Shown one piece after another: positions 34,849 to 42,130 of a stretch of DNA of 64,000 nucleotides; position 1 is the stretch's first letter, and every line of letters starts with the position of its first letter. Origin of the DNA: Chitinophagaceae bacterium. Lineage in GTDB: Bacteria; Bacteroidota; Bacteroidia; Chitinophagales; Chitinophagaceae. The position numbers were made by a program, and so were the translations under genes. The notes under the pieces are model-generated. The model saw only the letters and a list, made by a program, of their open reading frames with translations, searched no databases and was not told where the DNA came from. Location of the stretch: NCBI GenBank assembly GCA_019752045.1, contig JAIEMP010000012.1:124001-188000 (forward strand). The letters run 5' to 3'.

Positions 34849-36168
34849 TTATAAAGATACGTTTGCACCCAATACTTTCAAATGCTCATAAAAATCAGGA
34901 TAGGATTTATTGATCGCTTCAGCTTCTTCGATCGTGACACTTCCTTCTGCTTTTAACGCAGCAACTGCACAAGCCATTGCAATACGATGATCGTGGCGTG
35001 AATGTACAGTTGCTCCTTTCAATCCGCCACCGCCATTAACGATCATGAGGTCATCCTGCAGCTCAATTGTTACACCCAGCTTCGCAAATTCTTCCTGCAA
35101 GGTGATTGCACGGTTGCTTTCTTTATGCGTTAAACGTGTTGTGCCTTCTATCACTGTTTTTCCATTGCAATAAGCTGCCAACGCAACCAACGGCGGAAAC
35201 AGATCCGGACATTCTGTTGCATTAAAATGAAAGCCCCTAACCCCTAAAGGGGGATAACCAATTTCTATCTGTTCATTACTTACAGATAGTATGCATCCGC
35301 AATCCATTAATGCTTCAAGAATTTTTTTATCGGCTTGTGTTGAAAACACATCCAATCCTTTCACCACAATATTTCCTGCAACCGCACCTGCAACAAGTAA
35401 GAATGCAGCACCACTCCAATCGCCTTCTACTGTGTAAGTCCTGAGCGAAGTCGAAGGATTTACATCGGAAGATTGAGCGGAGTCGAAATCTGCAGCGGAG
35501 TCGAAATCTGATTTCGCAAAATAAAACGATTCGTAATTTTTATTCTCCGGCACTTTCAAACCAAACTGTTTCATTACATCGAGTGTAAGATCAATATATG
35601 GTTTGCTTTTAAGATTGGTAACTGTAATGGATACATCACTTGCATTGCTTGCCGCATATGCCAGCAACAATCCGGTTAAGAACTGCGAGCTGAGTGAACC
35701 ATCAATGGTAATATTTTTTGGAACAATTGGGCCTTGAATATTCAAAGGCAATTTGCCTTGATTGCTTTTTACATGAACATCAAGCTGTGGCAAGATCTCA
35801 TCAAAGAAATCCATTGGTCTTGTTGTTAAACTGCCAGTACCATTTACTGTAAGTGCATGATTGCTTAACGCAACCAATGGTGTAAACATGCGGATGCTCA
35901 AACCACTTTCTCCGCAATTAATTTCACTGCTTACCGGTTGCACGCCATTGCTTTCAATGATGAGTTCGCTTCCGTTATTTGTAACAGTGGCGCCTAAGCG
36001 TTGCGTAATATCCATCGCCGCTTTATCATCGTTACTATGACCGGGATTATTAATAATGCTTTTACCCTTTGCAACCAACGCAGCAGCACATGCACGCTGC
36101 ATCGAACTTTTTGATGCGTTCGATTGAATGGTTCCTGTGAGTGTGGATGGTTGTATTGTTACTTTCAT
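34849..36168 (-). CDS. aroA: EPSP synthase (3-phosphoshikimate 1-carboxyvinyltransferase) with two repeat insertions
   Basis: This 439-residue enzyme has NASKSSMQRACAAAL, GESGLSIRMFTPLVALS, the GSLSSQFLTGLLLA segment, VEGDWSGAAFLLVAGA, ECPDLFPPLVALAAYC and DHRIAMACAVAAL. Two stretches do not belong to the family. About residues 219-244 are translated from CTTCGACT-type repeats (family B: three GAGCGRAGTCGAA cores, nt 35438-35510). About 304-313 come from a family A repeat (YPPLGVRGF, nt 35229-35257). Both keep the frame and fall near loop or strand borders (just before VEGDW and just before the ATECPD segment). The enzyme is probably still active. Confidence 0.95.
   Translation of the reverse strand: MKVTIQPSTLTGTIQSNASKSSMQRACAAALVAKGKSIINNPGHSNDDKAAMDITQRLGATVTNNGSELIIESNGVQPVSSEINCGESGLSIRMFTPLVALSNHALTVNGTGSLTTRPMDFFDEILPQLDVHVKSNQGKLPLNIQGPIVPKNITIDGSLSSQFLTGLLLAYAASNASDVSITVTNLKSKPYIDLTLDVMKQFGLKVPENKNYESFYFAKSDFDSAADFDSAQSSDVNPSTSLRTYTVEGDWSGAAFLLVAGAVAGNIVVKGLDVFSTQADKKILEALMDCGCILSVSNEQIEIGYPPLGVRGFHFNATECPDLFPPLVALAAYCNGKTVIEGTTRLTHKESNRAITLQEEFAKLGVTIELQDDLMIVNGGGGLKGATVHSRHDHRIAMACAVAALKAEGSVTIEEAEAINKSYPDFYEHLKVLGANVSL
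35229..35257. repeat. Family A repeat inside aroA
   Basis: AAAGCCCCTAACCCCTAAAG followed by GGGG lies within the coding sequence and is translated in frame. It resembles the copies at 37245 and 38510. Confidence 0.8.
35438..35510. repeat. Three family B repeat cores inside aroA
   Basis: Cores GTCCTGAGCGAAGTCGAAGG (35438-35457), TTGAGCGGAGTCGAAATC (35473-35490) and GCAGCGGAGTCGAAATCTG (35492-35510) lie in direct orientation. They are the same family that flanks the GIY-YIG gene at 60.3-60.9 kb. Confidence 0.85.
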
Positions 36169-36175
36169 AACACAA

Positions 36176-36218
36176 TGCGGTGGGTCACCCGCTTTTCTTT
36201 ACGGGTGGCTCACCGGCT
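36176..36218. repeat. Family D paired hairpin upstream of aroA
   Basis: GCGGTGGGTCACCCGC, an 8-base spacer with T and C, then GGGTGGCTCACCGGC. The two halves are inverted copies of each other and each also contains a small palindrome. A near-identical element is at 39869-39911. Confidence 0.75.
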
Positions 36219-36224
36219 AAATAG

Positions 36225-37244
36225 TTAAAGCTGATGAATAATTTTTTCTAATTGTGTTAACGGAATATTCTTCACTACTCCCTTGCCGATCTTATTCAGC
36301 AATACATAACTCATTTCCGTTTTCACTTTCTTTTTGTCTTTTTGCAAAATATCAAATGCCTTCTTCTTATTAAACTCAGCATAGGTGGGCAAACCATACT
36401 TGCTTAACAAGTTCACAACTTTCTCTGTTTGTTTAAATCCTGCGAGTTGTTCAGAAATATGACAGGCATAGGTCATACCAATTGAAATGGCTTGACCATG
36501 TGATAATTCATACATGTTTTCAATTGCATGCCCCAATGTATGTCCGTAGTTCAATAATTTACGGTCGCCACTTTCAAATTCATCTGCCTGTACCACTTTG
36601 GTTTTAATAAGTGTATTGCGTTTAATCAGTGCCGCCATCAGGCTTTTCTTTTTCTGATAGTCAGCCAGTGTATGCGCTTCCAGTTCCTTGAACATGGCTG
36701 CATCTTTAATACATGCATGTTTAATGATCTCAGCAAAACCATTCTCCCATTCGCTTTGCGGCAAAGTAGAAAGCAACGATAGATCATGCAATAAAAAAGA
36801 AGGCTGACGAATAACGCCCACCATATTCTTATACACGCCCACATCAATTCCATTTTTTCCACCAATGCTTGCATCAACCAATGCCAATACTGTTGTCGGC
36901 ACAAACCCGAATTTGATGCCACGCATATACACCGATGCTACATAACCTGTAAGATCAGTGATCACACCACCGCCAATGCCAACCAACGTTGATTTACGAT
37001 CTGCACCTAATTCAATCAACTGTTCTACAATGGTATCAACAGTTGCCTGAATTTTAAATTCTTCGCCTGCCTTTAATACAATCGTATTCCAGTTTTTCAG
37101 CTTGTTGCCATGTGCTTTGAAAATGTTTTCATCAGTAATAATGACCGTATGAGTTTTATCAACGATTTTACTTAGCTGAGAAAGCTGTCCTTCAAAGTAG
37201 TAATCAACAGAAGCAGTTGAGAATTTGTATGTTTTTTTTATCAT
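36225..37244 (-). CDS. aroB: 3-dehydroquinate synthase
   Basis: From ATG 37244 (MIKKTYKFSTASVDYYFEGQ) the protein has 339 residues. The NAD-binding GIGGGVITDLTGYVASVYMR and the TTVLALVDASIGGKNGIDVG segment are present, together with the metal ligands of LNYGHTLGHAIENMYELSHG. It makes dehydroquinate from DAHP. The reading frame is open 32 codons further upstream (to 37340), but that stretch contains a family A repeat and is not family-like. The repeat therefore sits directly before the start codon, where it may affect translation. Confidence 0.95.
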   Translation of the reverse strand: MIKKTYKFSTASVDYYFEGQLSQLSKIVDKTHTVIITDENIFKAHGNKLKNWNTIVLKAGEEFKIQATVDTIVEQLIELGADRKSTLVGIGGGVITDLTGYVASVYMRGIKFGFVPTTVLALVDASIGGKNGIDVGVYKNMVGVIRQPSFLLHDLSLLSTLPQSEWENGFAEIIKHACIKDAAMFKELEAHTLADYQKKKSLMAALIKRNTLIKTKVVQADEFESGDRKLLNYGHTLGHAIENMYELSHGQAISIGMTYACHISEQLAGFKQTEKVVNLLSKYGLPTYAEFNKKKAFDILQKDKKKVKTEMSYVLLNKIGKGVVKNIPLTQLEKIIHQL

Positions 37245-37267
37245 GCCTCCATCCCCTAAAGGGAAGT
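37245..37267. repeat. Family A repeat directly before the aroB start codon
   Basis: GCCTCCATCCCCTAAAGGG begins at the base next to the ATG. It occupies the place of the ribosome-binding region. Confidence 0.65.
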
Positions 37268-37400
37268 AATTAAATGTATGAATAGTTGTTACAATAAAGA
37301 TGAATAGCGTTACAGAAAGTACAAGTGTGCGACGCAACAAAAGACGAATAGCAGCAATGCAGTTTGTAACAAAAAACTACAAACCACAAACTTCAAACAC

Positions 37401-38489
37401 TCAGCTATCCAACACCTTCTTCTGATGATTGATACTCTCCATATGCACCGCATCAAAATACTTAGTGATGAAATCTTTGCTCAATCCTTTTCGCTCACCT
37501 TCTTTAAATGCACGTTCAAGAATTTCGTTCCAGCGGTTTGTTTGTAAGATGGTGATGTTGTTATCTTTTTTATACTGACCAATGTTCTCAGCAATTTTCA
37601 TACGCTGACCAAGGATCTGCATCAACTCATCATCAAGCTGGTTAATTTGCTGACGCAATTTTTCCAATGCCTGGTGAAACTCTGCTGATGCTACATCTTC
37701 TTTACGCCAGATGATGCTGCTGAGCATTTCTGCCAAACGCTCAGGCGTAACCTGTTGTTTCGCATCGCTCCATGCATTGTCCGGATCAATATGACTTTCA
37801 ATCATCAAACCATCAAAATCGAGATCGATAGCTTTCTGTGCTGTCTCTTGTAAAATATCTCTGCGTCCGCAAATGTGCGAAGGATCGTTAATGATGATCT
37901 GATCAGGATTACGACGCTTCATTTCAATGGCCAAATGCCACATCGGTGCATTGCGATATTCTGTATTACCATAAGAAGAAAATCCACGATGAATTAAACC
38001 AATTTGTTTGATGCCTGCACGAGCCACACGTTCAACTGCACCACTCCACAATTCAAGATCAGGATTGATCGGGTTTTTGATCAACACCGGTATATCAACA
38101 CCACGTAATGCATCAGCAACTTCCTGAACGCTGAAAGGGTTTACAGTTGTGCGTGCACCAATCCACAACACATCTACTTCAAAGTTCAATGCATCCTCCA
38201 CCTGCTTGCCCGTTGCAACTTCAACAGTTGTTGGCAAGCCCGTTAATGATTTTGCTTTTTGCAACCAAGGCAACCCTTTTGCGCCAATCCCTTCAAACAT
38301 GCCGGGTTTGGTACGAGGTTTCCAGATACCTGCACGCAACATATTTATTTTTCCTGTTGCTGCCAAGCGCTGTGCGGTTGATACTAATTGCTCTTCTGTT
38401 TCGGCGCTGCATGGTCCGCCAATGATGAGCGGTTTCTTACTCCATGCTTCCTGCACTTTTTCTTTCATGTTTGCTTCGATTGTTTGCAT
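37401..38489 (-). CDS. Bifunctional DAHP synthase / chorismate mutase (type II CM)
   Basis: From ATG 38489 (MQTIEANMKEKVQEAWSKKP) the protein has 362 residues. The N-terminal aldolase-type DAHP synthase domain covers about 1-265 (PLIIGGPCSAETEEQLVSTA, LWIGARTTVNPFSVQEVADA, IGLIHRGFSSYGNTEYRN, IINDPSHICGRRD). The C-terminal AroQ-type chorismate mutase begins around 275 (LEKLRQQINQLDDELMQILG, QRMKIAENIGQYKKDN). It catalyses the first committed step of the shikimate pathway and the branch to prephenate. The frame is open upstream to 38672 but contains a family A repeat; those residues are not family-like. Regulation by the fused mutase is known for this architecture. Confidence 0.95.
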   Translation of the reverse strand: MQTIEANMKEKVQEAWSKKPLIIGGPCSAETEEQLVSTAQRLAATGKINMLRAGIWKPRTKPGMFEGIGAKGLPWLQKAKSLTGLPTTVEVATGKQVEDALNFEVDVLWIGARTTVNPFSVQEVADALRGVDIPVLIKNPINPDLELWSGAVERVARAGIKQIGLIHRGFSSYGNTEYRNAPMWHLAIEMKRRNPDQIIINDPSHICGRRDILQETAQKAIDLDFDGLMIESHIDPDNAWSDAKQQVTPERLAEMLSSIIWRKEDVASAEFHQALEKLRQQINQLDDELMQILGQRMKIAENIGQYKKDNNITILQTNRWNEILERAFKEGERKGLSKDFITKYFDAVHMESINHQKKVLDS

Positions 38490-38509
38490 TGTTATTGGTT
38501 GTAAAGTTA

Positions 38510-38530
38510 AACCCCCGCCCCTAAAGGGGA
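38510..38530. repeat. Family A repeat upstream of DAHP synthase
   Basis: ACCCCCGCCCCTAAAGGGG is a palindromic core 20 bp before the start codon. The surrounding 38490-38830 stretch (341 bp) has no convincing gene, only this and two further repeats. Confidence 0.65.
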
Positions 38531-38599
38531 ACAAAGGACTATGATTATTTATTTTGTTACGAACACTTGTTCTGCTATGTTTCTTTTGTTGCGTCGCAC

Positions 38600-38631
38600 T
38601 CCCGTCCGAACGGCGTTCAGCCGGGCGGGCT
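38600..38631. repeat. GC-rich imperfect palindrome CCCGTCCG...CCGGGCGGG
   Basis: Outer arms CCCGTCCG / CCGGGCGGG and an inner GAACG/CGTTC pair form a compact hairpin unlike family A. Possibly a member of another interspersed family; only one copy seen here. Confidence 0.5.
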
Positions 38632-38693
38632 TGTGCGTTCATGATTCTATTCAGCTCACCCACCCCTATCAATCATTCTTTATGTTTTGCACC

Positions 38694-38718
38694 CTGCTAC
38701 CCCTCCGGGGAGGGGATA
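38694..38718. repeat. Family A repeat in the DAHPS-DUF559 gap
   Basis: CTACCCCTCCGGGGAGGGGAT is a good copy of the palindromic core. Confidence 0.75.
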
Positions 38719-38830
38719 AACATTCTCATTGCTTATCACTAATTATTCATCTTCAACTTCAGTCAATATGTTGATCGTTGGTTTGTTGCTAAAAACAAAA
38801 ACAACTGTTGCACATCATTCTTCCGCCGGG

Positions 38831-38864
38831 TTATCCCCTCCCGGGAGGGGCTTGGGGTGGGTTA
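38831..38864. repeat. Full-length family A repeat at the DUF559 3' end
   Basis: TTATCCCCTCCCGGGAGGGG is followed by CTTGGGGTGGGTTATC, the best consensus copy: a perfect CCCCTCCCGGGAGGGG palindrome plus a GGGGTGGG tail. It encodes the last residues and stop of the DUF559 gene. Confidence 0.85.
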
Positions 38865-39307
38865 TCACGTTTTCTGCTTTTGGGAAGCTCCAAAAGTTTT
38901 CTTTTACGTTTAACCATTTCACTCACCCCATTCTTTTCTTCAAACTCAAAGATCCAGTTCTCAATAGTTCTTATTACATTTTTCATATCATGCACAACAT
39001 CTAATGCATTAAACCGAAGAAATGAAATTCCATACACTTCTATTTCATCCTGTCGTATCGGATCCTTCAACAATACTTTTTCATCTTCATGAGTGATGCC
39101 ATCCACTTCAATTGCAAGCATTAAGTCTTTACAATAAAAATCAACGATATAGTTCAGCATGGGTTTTTGCCTATCGAAATCATAACCCATCATACTTCCG
39201 TTTCTTAACTCCATCCACAACTTCACTTCAGAGTAGGTCATATTTTGCCGGAGGCGTTTTGCATACTCCATTGCCTGTTGCGTGTATGGAATGATTTTAC
39301 GTTTCAT
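38831..39307 (-). CDS. DUF559 (Vsr/REase-like) endonuclease-domain protein
   Basis: From ATG 39307 (MKRKIIPYTQQAMEYAKRLR) the protein has 158 residues. The nuclease fold motifs are E in MTYSEVKLWMELRN, the conserved MGYDFDRQKPMLNYIVDFYC with the catalytic Asp, and the E-x-D of LMLAIEVDGITHEDE. The last ten residues (DNPPQAPPGRG end) are translated from a family A repeat. An upstream TTG extends the frame but also into a repeat. Related DUF559 genes are widespread and unassigned; they are similar to very-short-patch-repair nucleases. It breaks up the aromatic block and lies between family A copies at 38831 and 39351. Confidence 0.9.
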   Translation of the reverse strand: MKRKIIPYTQQAMEYAKRLRQNMTYSEVKLWMELRNGSMMGYDFDRQKPMLNYIVDFYCKDLMLAIEVDGITHEDEKVLLKDPIRQDEIEVYGISFLRFNALDVVHDMKNVIRTIENWIFEFEEKNGVSEMVKRKRKLLELPKSRKRDNPPQAPPGRG

Positions 39308-39350
39308 GTTTACCCACCCCTGTTGATTAGTATGCAAGTTTTACACGCTG

Positions 39351-39371
39351 CAGCCCCTCCAGTGAGGGGAT
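39351..39371. repeat. Family A repeat upstream of DUF559
   Basis: CAGCCCCTCCAGTGAGGGGAT lies upstream of the nuclease start, so the gene is flanked by the same family on both sides. Confidence 0.75.
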
Positions 39372-39396
39372 AGACACTCCGATAACTCATCACTGA

Positions 39397-39861
39397 TTAT
39401 TCATCACTCATCTTCTGCATCTGTTTCATCTCTTTAAATCTTGGTTCCGGCATTTCAAACTTTATTTCCCCTTTTCCATACAGCCCTGTTTCGATCCATC
39501 CTTGCTTACGATAAAATGTTTCAGCTCTTGTACCCGGACTTGTACTCAACCACACTGTTTCACTTGTCTGTTCGAAATACCAGTTCAACATCAGATTGTG
39601 CAATTGCTTACCGATTCCTTTTGCTTCACTGCTGGGATCAACAAACAACGCCCAAATATTATGTTCCACTAAATCAGCAATAGAAAAACCAACCACCATA
39701 TCATCAATTATACAAACCCAACCTTTTCCTCTTCGTGTGATATAGTCTTCCACATCTTTATCCGGAACCAATGCCGGATTGCTCAATGTGTTTTCTTTTA
39801 CAGCGTTGCGTACAACCTGTATCTGCTGAATGTCCTGTATCGTTGCTTCTCGAAAAATCAT
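39397..39861 (-). CDS. GNAT family N-acetyltransferase
   Basis: This 154-residue protein shows the GNAT layout: REATIQDIQQIQVVRNAVKE, motif B/A core WALFVDPSSEAKGIGKQLHN (Q/R-x-x-G-x-G/A acetyl-CoA loop as AKGIGKQL), and TSPGTRAETFYRKQGWIETG. The substrate is unknown. It lies in the aromatic block between tyrA and the DUF559 gene with a family D hairpin 8 bp upstream. There is no evidence that it acts on aromatic metabolites. Confidence 0.9.
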   Translation of the reverse strand: MIFREATIQDIQQIQVVRNAVKENTLSNPALVPDKDVEDYITRRGKGWVCIIDDMVVGFSIADLVEHNIWALFVDPSSEAKGIGKQLHNLMLNWYFEQTSETVWLSTSPGTRAETFYRKQGWIETGLYGKGEIKFEMPEPRFKEMKQMQKMSDE

Positions 39862-39868
39862 TTTGTTT

Positions 39869-39911
39869 TGCGGTGAGTCACCCGCCTGTATTTTGGGTGG
39901 CTCACCGGCTT
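39869..39911. repeat. Family D paired hairpin upstream of the GNAT gene
   Basis: GCGGTGAGTCACCCGC, spacer, then GGGTGGCTCACCGGC. This matches 36176-36218 except for a few bases. It fills the space between tyrA's stop and the GNAT start. Confidence 0.75.
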
Positions 39912-39912
39912 T

Positions 39913-40761
39913 TTATTTAATTATGTGTCTAATTTTGTTTGCGTGTTCAATTAAATTCTGCAAGTCCGTTCCTTTATCATCACGGATGCTGTCTCTGAAT
40001 TTTGTTAACTGTTGAATATGTTCATTCAACACATCCAGCACATTTACCTTATTCTGCAAAAAAATGGGCACCCACATAGCAGAATTACTTTTCGCTAAAC
40101 GCACCGTGCTTTCAAAACCTGCACTCGCCATTTCGAAAATGGCATTGTCTTCTTTCTCTTTTTCTAATACCGTATTTGCTAATGCAAAGGATGTGATGTG
40201 TGAAATATGACTTACATAAGCTGCATGCAGATCATGTGCTTTTGCTTCCATGCTCAACAAGTGCATACCGATTTTATTGTACATGTATTTTGTCCACTCC
40301 AATGCGTCCGCATCACTTTCATCTTCATTGCAAATAATGACTGCTTTATTTTCAAAAGCCCCCCGAACTGCTGCTGCCGGACCGCTATACTCCGTACCCC
40401 ACATGGGATGCGTGGCAACATATCGTCCACGTTTTGGATGATTCGCTACGGCGTCTGTTAATTGTGATTTGGTAGAACCCAGATCAATGACGATTTGCTG
40501 ATCAACTTTATCAAGAACAGAAGGTAACAATCCTACCATCAGATCAACCGGAAAAGCAAGGATCACAACTTCACTTTGTGCGATGGCTTCTTCTAACGGT
40601 AATATCTCATCTACCAATTCCAGCTCTAAAGCTTTTGCTTCATGTTCTTTACTCACATCTACACCAATCAAACGTGATGAGATTTTTTTCTCATGCAGTT
40701 GAATAGCAAGTGAACCCCCAATTAAGCCCACTCCAATGATTGCAATCTTTTTTCTTTCCAT
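39913..40761 (-). CDS. tyrA: Prephenate dehydrogenase
   Basis: This 282-residue protein has the NAD-binding Rossmann start KIAIIGVGLIGGSLAIQLHE and the family motif VVILAFPVDLMVGLLPSV. VDQQIVIDLGSTKSQLTDAV and ATHPMWGTEYSGPAAA, with the catalytic His, also match. It oxidises prephenate to 4-hydroxyphenylpyruvate for tyrosine. No chorismate mutase or ACT domain is fused. It lies between the aminotransferase and GNAT genes in the aromatic operon. Confidence 0.94.
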   Translation of the reverse strand: MERKKIAIIGVGLIGGSLAIQLHEKKISSRLIGVDVSKEHEAKALELELVDEILPLEEAIAQSEVVILAFPVDLMVGLLPSVLDKVDQQIVIDLGSTKSQLTDAVANHPKRGRYVATHPMWGTEYSGPAAAVRGAFENKAVIICNEDESDADALEWTKYMYNKIGMHLLSMEAKAHDLHAAYVSHISHITSFALANTVLEKEKEDNAIFEMASAGFESTVRLAKSNSAMWVPIFLQNKVNVLDVLNEHIQQLTKFRDSIRDDKGTDLQNLIEHANKIRHIIK

Positions 40762-40764
40762 ATT

Positions 40765-40856
40765 ATTTCAGGGCTAAAGCCCTTCGTTTTTTTTCTCTAT
40801 AACCCCGGCCTTAAGGCCGGGGTTATAGCTTGATTTAAATGGGCTTTAGCCCTGAA
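40765..40856. repeat. Nested palindromes between tyrA and the aminotransferase gene
   Basis: The outer arms TTCAGGGCTAAAGCCC (40765-40780) and GGGCTTTAGCCCTGAA (40841-40856) are inverted copies and each is itself palindromic. Between them lies a perfect 32-bp palindrome, CTATAACCCCGGCCTT and its reverse complement (40797-40828). The right outer arm supplies the aminotransferase stop codon. It could act as terminator, mRNA stabiliser or mobile unit. Confidence 0.8.
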
Positions 40857-42045
40857 TTCTTTTTATTGCCTGTTCAAAACGTTCAACAGGCGCACATAAA
40901 CTCACCCGTATATATCCATCACCTGCATTTCCAAAAATGCCACCCGGTGTTATAAAGACATTACTGTTGTACAACACTTCATCACTCAACTCATATCCTG
41001 TTTTATATTTCGCAGGAATCTTTGCCCACACAAACATACCTGCCTGATCTTTTGAATAAACACAATTCAACAGATCGAGTAATTCAAATACTTTTTCTCT
41101 GCGTTCACGGTAAATCTTGTTTACGCTATCGTACCAATCTTTACCGAGGTTCAACGCAGTTGCTGCTGCTAATTGCAAGGGTAAAAACATACCACTATCC
41201 ATATTACTTTTAAAACGAAGGACTTCATCTATACGTTCTTTTGCTCCACTCAACATACCCACTCTCCAGCCCGCCATGTTCTGACTTTTGCTGAGTGAGT
41301 TTAATTCCAGTACACAATCTTTTGCACCTTCAATGCTTAATAAACTCATCGGATGTTCATTCAAAATAAAACTATACGGATTATCATGAATGATGAGGAT
41401 ACCTGTTTTCTTTCCGAATGCAACAAGTTGTTCAAACAATGTTCTATCTGGCAATTGACCTGTTGGCATCTGCGGATAATTTACGAACATTAACTTAAAC
41501 CCACCCCAACCCCTCCCGGGAGGGGATGTCAACGCACCAGCCTCACTATTCAACGACTCTAATTGTTTTTCAATTTCATTAAAACCGGGAGCGTAATTAT
41601 TTTCTTCTTTCAAATCATATTCAACACAAACTCCTCCAGCTAACTTAACAGCACTTCTGTATGTTGGATAACCGGGGTTCGGCACCAACACTTTATCACC
41701 TTCATTCAAATACGTCATACAAATGTGCATGATCCCTTCCTTACTACCAATGAGCGGAAGAATTTCTGTATCAGCATTCAATTCAACATTGTACCATTTC
41801 TTATACCAATCACTCATGGCTTTACGCAACACAATTGAACCTTTGTACGATTGATAGCCGTGTACAGTTGGTTTTAAACTCTCTTCCTGTAATGTTTTTA
41901 TAACATCAGGATGCGGCGGCAGATCAGGACTGCCAATACCAAGGTTGATGATCTGTTTACCTTGTTTGTTCAGTTCATCAATCTCACGCAACTTCTGCGA
42001 AAAATAATATTCACCAATTCCATCCAATCGTTTTGCTGTTTGCAT
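40846..42045 (-). CDS. Class I/II aminotransferase (aromatic/aspartate-type) with in-frame repeat insertion
   Basis: From ATG 42045 (MQTAKRLDGIGEYYFSQKLR) the protein has 399 residues. Visible are NLGIGSPDLPPHPDVIKTLQ, GSKEGIMHICMTYLNEGDKV, PNPGYPTYRSAVKLAGG and the PLP-lysine segment ELNSLSKSQNMAGWRVGMLS. About residues 172-182 (LTSPPGRGWGG) are translated from a family A repeat and interrupt the loop before KLMFVNYPQMPTG. The C-terminal QG-stop is also repeat DNA. In this block it probably makes Tyr/Phe from their keto acids. LL-diaminopimelate or aspartate aminotransferase are alternatives. The frame is open upstream to 42153 but through the ATTCGTG repeat. Confidence 0.93.
   Translation of the reverse strand: MQTAKRLDGIGEYYFSQKLREIDELNKQGKQIINLGIGSPDLPPHPDVIKTLQEESLKPTVHGYQSYKGSIVLRKAMSDWYKKWYNVELNADTEILPLIGSKEGIMHICMTYLNEGDKVLVPNPGYPTYRSAVKLAGGVCVEYDLKEENNYAPGFNEIEKQLESLNSEAGALTSPPGRGWGGFKLMFVNYPQMPTGQLPDRTLFEQLVAFGKKTGILIIHDNPYSFILNEHPMSLLSIEGAKDCVLELNSLSKSQNMAGWRVGMLSGAKERIDEVLRFKSNMDSGMFLPLQLAAATALNLGKDWYDSVNKIYRERREKVFELLDLLNCVYSKDQAGMFVWAKIPAKYKTGYELSDEVLYNSNVFITPGGIFGNAGDGYIRVSLCAPVERFEQAIKRIQG
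41500..41528. repeat. Family A repeat inside the aminotransferase gene
   Basis: CCCACCCCAACCCCTCCCGG followed by GAGGGG is a near-consensus copy translated in frame. Confidence 0.85.
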
Positions 42046-42047
42046 AC

Positions 42048-42130
42048 CACTAATTTTTCGAATTCCACGAATTGCACTAATTAAATTCATTCGTGTAATT
42101 CGTGTAATGATTTTTTTAATTCGTGTTTTT
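42048..42130. repeat. ATTCGTG repeat cluster between pheA and the aminotransferase
   Basis: Units such as TTCGAATTCCACGAATTGCA and TTCGTGTAATTCGTGTAATG recur with AATTCGTG cores in both orientations. The stop codon of pheA (ACGAATTAA) lies inside it. Confidence 0.7.

Noticed and set aside
38541-38774. 77-codon plus-strand ORF in the DAHPS-DUF559 gap
   Set aside because: Crosses two repeat elements and has no domain, promoter or conserved look.
40765-40856. Riboswitch
   Set aside because: Pure palindromes without a conserved aptamer-like core, located at a gene end rather than a leader.
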